A DNA stretch of 9,016 bases from an uncultured Caulobacteraceae bacterium. Its GTDB lineage: Bacteria; Pseudomonadota; Alphaproteobacteria; Caulobacterales; TH1-2. Shown here piece by piece: positions 5,426 through 9,016 of the stretch. The position numbers and the translations under genes are program-made. How positions within the stretch are numbered: the stretch's first letter is position 1; the number at the start of each line of letters is the position of its first letter. The notes beneath the pieces are model-generated. The model ran no database searches. It saw only the letters and a list, made by a program, of their open reading frames with translations, and was not told the origin of the DNA. The stretch is taken from the NCBI GenBank assembly GCA_937967425.1, contig CALBST010000350.1:1-9016 (forward strand), written 5' to 3'.

Positions 5426-5548
5426 CTTCATGCGGCGCCGGCAATTTCGATGGCGCTCGCTGCGCCAAAACGCACCAGCAGCCCCTCGCCCCCTGGCCAT
5501 TATCGTAATGCGCTCCTACTGAGGGCTGGAGCTTGCTTCATGCGGCGC
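5426..5548. repeat. Direct repeat CTTCATGCGGCGC, two copies 110 bp apart
   Basis: Identical 13-bp copies lie at 5426-5438 and 5536-5548 in the gene-free DNA between ccoS and parB. Their function is unknown. They bracket the AT-rich dyad at 5498-5510. Confidence 0.4.
5498..5510. promoter_or_regulatory. AT-rich dyad CATTATCGTAATG, possible operator or -10 region
   Basis: CATTA and TAATG are inverted around TCG in otherwise GC-rich DNA. The minus strand reads GATAAT here, resembling a -10 box that could serve parB about 285 nt downstream. I find no good -35 at the right distance, so the promoter reading is weak. Confidence 0.25.
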
Positions 5549-5637
5549 GTTCAAGCCGCCGCCGAAAGTCAGCTGCGGCCCGTCGTACTGACAACACCTT
5601 GACCCCAGTCCGATCGCGAAGCGGCAGGTTCAACTCA

Positions 5638-5817
5638 CTACACTTTGTCCTCGTTAGCAGGCAGATGTTCCGCGATCGGCTCTTCGTCTAAGAGGATACG
5701 CGCCGCGGCGCCGTCGAGATCTTCATATTGACCGCTTCTGAGCGACCAAAGAAATGCCCCGAGGCCTGCCAATCCAAGACCAAGTGCTATGGGGATGAGA
5801 AAGAAGAATTCAGCCAC
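5638..5817 (-). CDS. ccoS: cbb3-type cytochrome oxidase assembly protein CcoS (FixS)
   Basis: This 59-residue protein begins (V/M)AEFFFLIPIALGLGLAGLGAFLWSLRSGQYEDL. The 'LIPIALGLGLAGLGAFLW' transmembrane helix (about 6-25) followed by 'SLRSGQYEDLDGAAARILLDEE' is the hallmark of CcoS/FixS. CcoS is an inner-membrane factor needed to obtain cbb3 oxidase with its cofactors in place. The start is GTG at 5817. The frame is open further upstream to an ATG at 5892, but that would add 25 residues encoded inside ccoI that no CcoS has, and GGAG lies 8 nt before the GTG. It overlaps the ccoI stop by 8 bp, implying translational coupling. The length is normal for the family. The acidic tail ends EHLPANEDKV. 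It is the last gene of the respiratory operon. Confidence 0.92.
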   Translation of the reverse strand: MAEFFFLIPIALGLGLAGLGAFLWSLRSGQYEDLDGAAARILLDEEPIAEHLPANEDKV

Positions 5818-8020
5818 GCGCCACGCTCCGCATAGGCCGTAACGTATTGGCGACAACCAGCAAGGAGGAAGCCGACATGGCGATCGCGGCAATCAGCGGC
5901 GTCACCAGCCCAGCTACGGCAAGAGGCACGGCAAATAGGTTATAGATCACAGCCAGGGCTATATTCTGGCGCACGCGTCGGGCCGTCACCCGCGCCGTGA
6001 CCAAGGTCTCCGGCGCCGCCAAGAGATTGGGACGCAGAAACACGAAATCCGCGGCGGCGCGACCGATATCGGTAGCGTCGGACGCCGCCATTGAAGCGTG
6101 CGCCGTTCGCAGCGCCGGCGCATCATTGAGACCGTCACCCACCATCAGCGTCTTGTGTCCCGCTGCGGCAAGAGCCTTGAGACGTTCGACCTTTTGCGCT
6201 GGGGTCGAGCGCGCATGTCCGCGCAGAGCGAGCTTGCGCGCAAGCGTGTGGACCGGCTCGTCATGATCGCCAGAGACGATTTCCGTGGCGACGCCAAGCC
6301 TGGCGAACTCTGCGACCGCCTCTTCGGCCCCGGGACGTAAGCGTTGTTCGAACCGGAAGCGGGCAACCAGCGCATCAGCGCGGCTGAAGACAACCGCGTC
6401 CCCGTCGTCCGCCGACCCTGGGTTTGTGAGCGCCCAATTGGGCCGGCCCAACCGGTAGCGCACGCCTTCAAGGACCGCCTCGACGCCCTCGCCCGGATGC
6501 TCGCGGACCTTCTCGAACGACAGCGACGCGGGAACGAATTGCCCGGCTAAGGCGCGCGAATTTGGATGAGCCGAGTATCGGGCCAGCGCGCTTGCTTGCG
6601 CCGATGCCCCTTCCACGCGTTCATCAGCTTCAACCAGCCGCGGTTCCGGCAGAGTGAGCGTGCCGGTTTTGTCCAAGATTGCGGTATCTATTTCAGCGAG
6701 CCGCTCAAGCGCTGCGCCGTCCTTCATCAAAACGCCGGCGTCGAACAAGCGTCGCGCCGCCGCTATATGCGCCATCGGCACCGCCAGACCCAAAGCGCAT
6801 GGGCAAGTGATGATTAGCACAGCAACGGCAATGGTGATGGCGCGATGGGGATCGCCCGTAACGATCCACCAGCCAATCAGCGTCAACAGCGCCAACACGT
6901 GAACGGCCGGCGCATAGAGCCGCGCAGCGCGATCTGCGATCCGTCTATAGCTTGAGCGGCCCTGCTCGGCCGCCTCCATCATACGCAGCATATCCGCCAG
7001 AAACGACTCTCGCGCCGGCGCCCGCACAACGGCCTTCAACGGACCAGTCAGATTAAGCGCTCCGGCCCAAAGCGTATCGCCCACGCGCGCCGCCACTGGC
7101 CGGCTTTCGCCACTGACGAGGGACAGATCGAGTTCTGATGCGCCCTCCAGCACGCTTGCGTTCAGCGGCACCCGCTCGCCGGCGGCGATAAGCACGACCA
7201 TGCCTGGCTCAATTTGATCGACAGGAACACGGCGTTCACCGCCGCTGTCGTCAATAACAAGCGCGCTACGCGCCATCATTTGCTGCAAACCACGGACCGC
7301 AGTCAGAGCACGCTCGCGCATGACATGATCGAGCGTGCGTCCGATCAGTAGGAAGAAGAGCAACATCACAGCAGCATCGAAGTAAGCATGCGCGCCGTGC
7401 GTGATGGTCTCGTAGAGACTAAGGCCAAAGGCAGTCAGAACGCCGATCGAGATCGGCACGTCCATGTTGGTTTGCCCGCGCCGTACGCTGCGCCACGCTG
7501 ACCGAAAAAACACCGCGCCCGAGTAGACCACTGCCGGCAGCGCAATCAGCGCCGAGAGCCAATGGAAGAGAATTCGTGTCGACTCGCTCGCGCCTGACCA
7601 AACCGACACCGATAGCAGCATGATATTGCCGGCGGCAAAGCCGGCTACCGCCAGCGCGCGCACCAGTCGGCGCCGTTCCGCGTCCTCGGCCGGCGGCATC
7701 GGCGCATCGGCGGTATGAGCGCTAAATCCCAAACCAGCCAATGTTTCGATCAGAGGCGGGGGATGTCCGCGCCAGCGCACACGCACGCGCTTAGTCGAAA
7801 GATTGACTCGCGCACGCGTCACATCGGGCACGGCCTGGAGCGCGCGCTCGATGCGCGCGATGCAGCCGGCGCAATGGATTTCCGGCGCGACCAACTCGAC
7901 TTCGCGCTCACCGCCATCGATCGGCGCGCTTGCGATCATGAGATCGGCCCCCGCCTTAGCGCGGCGACGGGCGACGTCGTCTTCAGCCAGCGAGAGCGCG
8001 ATAGGCATGCCAGACGCCAT
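5810..8020 (-). CDS. ccoI: CcoI/FixI copper-translocating P1B-type ATPase
   Basis: This 736-residue inner-membrane P-type ATPase moves Cu(I) for building the CuB centre of cbb3 oxidase. Motifs in order: an N-terminal metal-binding domain with CAGC (about 50-53), SGES in the actuator domain (303-306), the CPC metal site in 'ITCPCALGL' (406-408), the phosphorylation motif DKTGT (450-454), SAHP (483-486), GDGLNDAP (628-635) and the C-terminal 'MSASSLLVVANTLR'. About eight membrane helices are expected: four before the actuator domain, two around CPC and two at the end. Being followed by ccoS, and the FixI-like motifs, separate it from CopA exporters. I chose the ATG at 8020. A TTG at 8026 and an ATG at 8008 are alternatives, and none has a strong ribosome site. 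It overlaps the DUF2189 gene by about 38 bp and ccoS by 8 bp. No key residue is missing. Confidence 0.92.
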   Translation of the reverse strand: MASGMPIALSLAEDDVARRRAKAGADLMIASAPIDGGEREVELVAPEIHCAGCIARIERALQAVPDVTRARVNLSTKRVRVRWRGHPPPLIETLAGLGFSAHTADAPMPPAEDAERRRLVRALAVAGFAAGNIMLLSVSVWSGASESTRILFHWLSALIALPAVVYSGAVFFRSAWRSVRRGQTNMDVPISIGVLTAFGLSLYETITHGAHAYFDAAVMLLFFLLIGRTLDHVMRERALTAVRGLQQMMARSALVIDDSGGERRVPVDQIEPGMVVLIAAGERVPLNASVLEGASELDLSLVSGESRPVAARVGDTLWAGALNLTGPLKAVVRAPARESFLADMLRMMEAAEQGRSSYRRIADRAARLYAPAVHVLALLTLIGWWIVTGDPHRAITIAVAVLIITCPCALGLAVPMAHIAAARRLFDAGVLMKDGAALERLAEIDTAILDKTGTLTLPEPRLVEADERVEGASAQASALARYSAHPNSRALAGQFVPASLSFEKVREHPGEGVEAVLEGVRYRLGRPNWALTNPGSADDGDAVVFSRADALVARFRFEQRLRPGAEEAVAEFARLGVATEIVSGDHDEPVHTLARKLALRGHARSTPAQKVERLKALAAAGHKTLMVGDGLNDAPALRTAHASMAASDATDIGRAAADFVFLRPNLLAAPETLVTARVTARRVRQNIALAVIYNLFAVPLAVAGLVTPLIAAIAMSASSLLVVANTLRPMRSVARG

Positions 8021-8765
8021 GACCAAGCACAGGAAAGACGACTATCAGCGCGACAAAGCCGGTGATGATGCTGACCGCGACGAGCACGCAAACGATGGCG
8101 CCCCACACAATCATCACCGGCCGGTTGGCCCAGACCCGCGCCATGGAAAGACCCATTGCCGTCAGCGCATCCACTCGCTCGGACAACATCATCGGAATGG
8201 CGAGCGCGCTGATTGCGAACGCAAAAGCCGCGAATAGACCACCCACCGCGGTTCCGACGACCAACATCGCCCATCCCGATGGCGTGGTCAGCAGCATTTC
8301 GGCGATGTGATCGATACCGGGGAACGCACGTACGCCGAAGAATAAAGCGTAGATGATGACGGCCGCGCGCATCCAAAGCAGCATCAGCAGCGACAATAAC
8401 AGCCCTGCAAAGACGACCTGATAGCCAGAGCGTGGGCGAACGAACACCATGCGCAGGAACCGCACGCGCTCGCCAGCGGCGATGCGCCGGCTCTTCTCAT
8501 AGAGCCCGATCGCCAGAAACGGTCCGACCACCAGGAATCCCGCGAGCGCCGGAAAAAGAATGTAATCGAGCTTGAGCGCAAACAATCCCCAGACGATGGC
8601 CGCGGAGAGAGCGGCGACCAACAGCCCATAGAGGAGGCTAGCAAGCGGATTGATCCAAAAGTCGCGCCAGCCTGAAGCTAACCAGCCGAACGCCGCCGAA
8701 GCGGGCAAGGAACGGCAAAAGTCGTAAGCCGGCGGATGACGCGGTTCGACCTTGGGCAGGCTCAT
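7983..8765 (-). CDS. DUF2189 domain-containing multi-pass membrane protein
   Basis: This 260-residue protein has about five hydrophobic segments (about 41-62, 68-90, 115-143, 164-190 and 216-246). The pattern matches DUF2189: 'ASGWRDFWINPLASLLYGLLV', 'GPFLAIGLYEKSRRIAAGE', 'LSERVDALTAMGLSMARVW.NRPVM' and the ending 'FPVLGHGVWHAYRAL'. It sits in the inner membrane; its function is unknown. The ATG at 8765 shares ATGA with the stop of the preceding gene and has GGAG about 9 nt upstream. An upstream extension in the same frame is Arg-rich and overlaps the preceding gene, so it is rejected. Its place between a small membrane protein and ccoI, with overlaps on both sides, implies co-expression with cbb3 assembly genes. 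That suggests, but does not show, a role in oxidase assembly or membrane copper handling. Confidence 0.88.
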   Translation of the reverse strand: MSLPKVEPRHPPAYDFCRSLPASAAFGWLASGWRDFWINPLASLLYGLLVAALSAAIVWGLFALKLDYILFPALAGFLVVGPFLAIGLYEKSRRIAAGERVRFLRMVFVRPRSGYQVVFAGLLLSLLMLLWMRAAVIIYALFFGVRAFPGIDHIAEMLLTTPSGWAMLVVGTAVGGLFAAFAFAISALAIPMMLSERVDALTAMGLSMARVWANRPVMIVWGAIVCVLVAVSIITGFVALIVVFPVLGHGVWHAYRALAG

Positions 8766-8956
8766 GGTGCGTTCTCCGGAGACGGCGCACACGCCGACCG
8801 CGCCGCCGCGCCCGCGCCTTCGCGCACGTGCGCCACGCAATCTGGCTGGCTCGTCACGGCGACATAGACCAGATGCGCGTTGGCGCCGACCAGCACCAAC
8901 ACGCCGACGGCCACGGCCAACCCGATCAGCCAATGACGCATGCGGAGAGACTTCAT
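8762..8956 (-). CDS. Small single-pass membrane protein of unknown function
   Basis: This 64-residue protein has a short basic N-terminus (MKSLRMRHW), one strong hydrophobic helix (about 9-33) and a hydrophilic tail with two cysteines (C40 in SQPDC and C56 in RSAC). By the positive-inside rule the N-terminus is cytoplasmic and the tail periplasmic, so the two Cys could form a disulphide or bind metal; that is inference. The helix has no lipobox. It shares ATGA overlaps with both the partial gene before it (8953-8956) and the DUF2189 gene after it (8762-8765), so it is firmly part of the operon. The same frame stays open to the window edge, but the ATG overlap supports the start at 8956. It is far too short to be FixH/CcoH. 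I do not recognise a named family. Confidence 0.72.
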   Translation of the reverse strand: MKSLRMRHWLIGLAVAVGVLVLVGANAHLVYVAVTSQPDCVAHVREGAGAAARSACAPSPENAP

Positions 8957-9016
8957 GGCGGGTCTCGACCCAGATCGAGCAGGTAGAGCGTCAACAATCG
9001 TCGCTCCGCCGTGCTC
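8953..9016 (-). CDS. C-terminal end of an upstream operon gene (20 codons visible, unidentified)
   Basis: The minus strand from 9015 reads STAERRLLTLYLLDLG, then RDPP and a TGA at 8955-8953 that overlaps the next ATG as ATGA. This matches the coupling seen in the rest of the operon, which is the main reason to believe the frame. The amphipathic 'ERRLLTLYLLDLG' helix would suit the end of a small cytochrome c-like domain or another soluble domain, but 20 residues are too few to name the product. Confidence 0.5.
   Translation of the reverse strand, partial: STAERRLLTLYLLDLGRDPP

Larger units (their letters stand above)
5214..5637. other. 424-bp intergenic region between ccoS and parB
   Basis: No convincing gene is present. 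The region holds a hairpin close to the parB start (5232-5257), a perfect 16-bp inverted repeat (5297-5346), a direct repeat of CTTCATGCGGCGC (5426-5438 and 5536-5548) and an AT-rich dyad (5498-5510). I see no clear terminator for the ccoS operon. It marks the change from the respiratory operon to the mobile-element-type genes. Confidence 0.5.

Noticed and set aside
5818..5892. Longer ccoS start at the ATG at 5892
   Set aside because: It would put 25 residues with no CcoS similarity before the membrane helix, inside ccoI. The GTG at 5817 gives a normal-length CcoS.
8762..8956. Small membrane protein as FixH/CcoH
   Set aside because: FixH is about 150-170 residues with a large periplasmic domain. 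This protein has 64 residues and no similar pattern.
1..9016. CRISPR array, tRNA, rRNA or insertion sequence
   Set aside because: No regularly spaced repeats, no tRNA-like cloverleaf and no transposase motif were seen on either strand.

Overview
The window looks like a stretch of a GC-rich alphaproteobacterial genome or large plasmid (about 60-65% GC by eye). All supported genes lie on the minus strand, so transcription runs from position 9016 towards 1. The assignment to Alphaproteobacteria rests on the gene families (FixI/CcoI plus CcoS, a DUF2189 membrane protein, and a long ParB next to ArdC and Toprim genes). It is an inference; no rRNA or other marker gene is present.

Three regions are visible. 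(1) Right side, 5638-9016: a tightly packed, translationally coupled operon. It holds the last codons of an unidentified gene, a 64-residue single-pass membrane protein, a DUF2189 multi-pass membrane protein, the CcoI/FixI copper P-type ATPase and CcoS. CcoI and CcoS are the copper-delivery and assembly factors for cbb3-type cytochrome c oxidase. Consecutive genes overlap by 4, 4, about 38 and 8 bp. (2) Middle, about 311-5637: a set of genes typical of plasmids and integrative elements. In transcription order they are a long ParB-family protein, an ArdC-type antirestriction protein, a Toprim (primase-like) protein, a small OB-fold single-stranded-DNA-binding protein and a DUF6876 protein. ardC and the Toprim gene overlap; the others are separated by spacers rich in inverted repeats. 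No integrase, transfer gene or ParA is in view. (3) Left edge, 1-113: the first 37 codons of a YgiD/DODA-type extradiol dioxygenase, with a clear Shine-Dalgarno site.

The most interesting signal is non-coding. The 279-bp spacer upstream of ssb holds a nested, roughly 90-nt hairpin structure (1185-1274). It contains a competing UUCG-capped stem, and two more compact hairpins lie close to the ssb start. The 424-bp spacer upstream of parB holds a perfect 16-bp inverted repeat whose right arm overlaps a 12-bp palindrome. Near their start codons the two leaders share a similar layout: a CCGGGGCCGCG block, a CCCCGG-type hairpin and a CCTCGA block. This suggests related cis-acting RNA or single-stranded-DNA elements controlling an ssDNA-handling module. 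Between parB and ardC there is a convincing intrinsic terminator.
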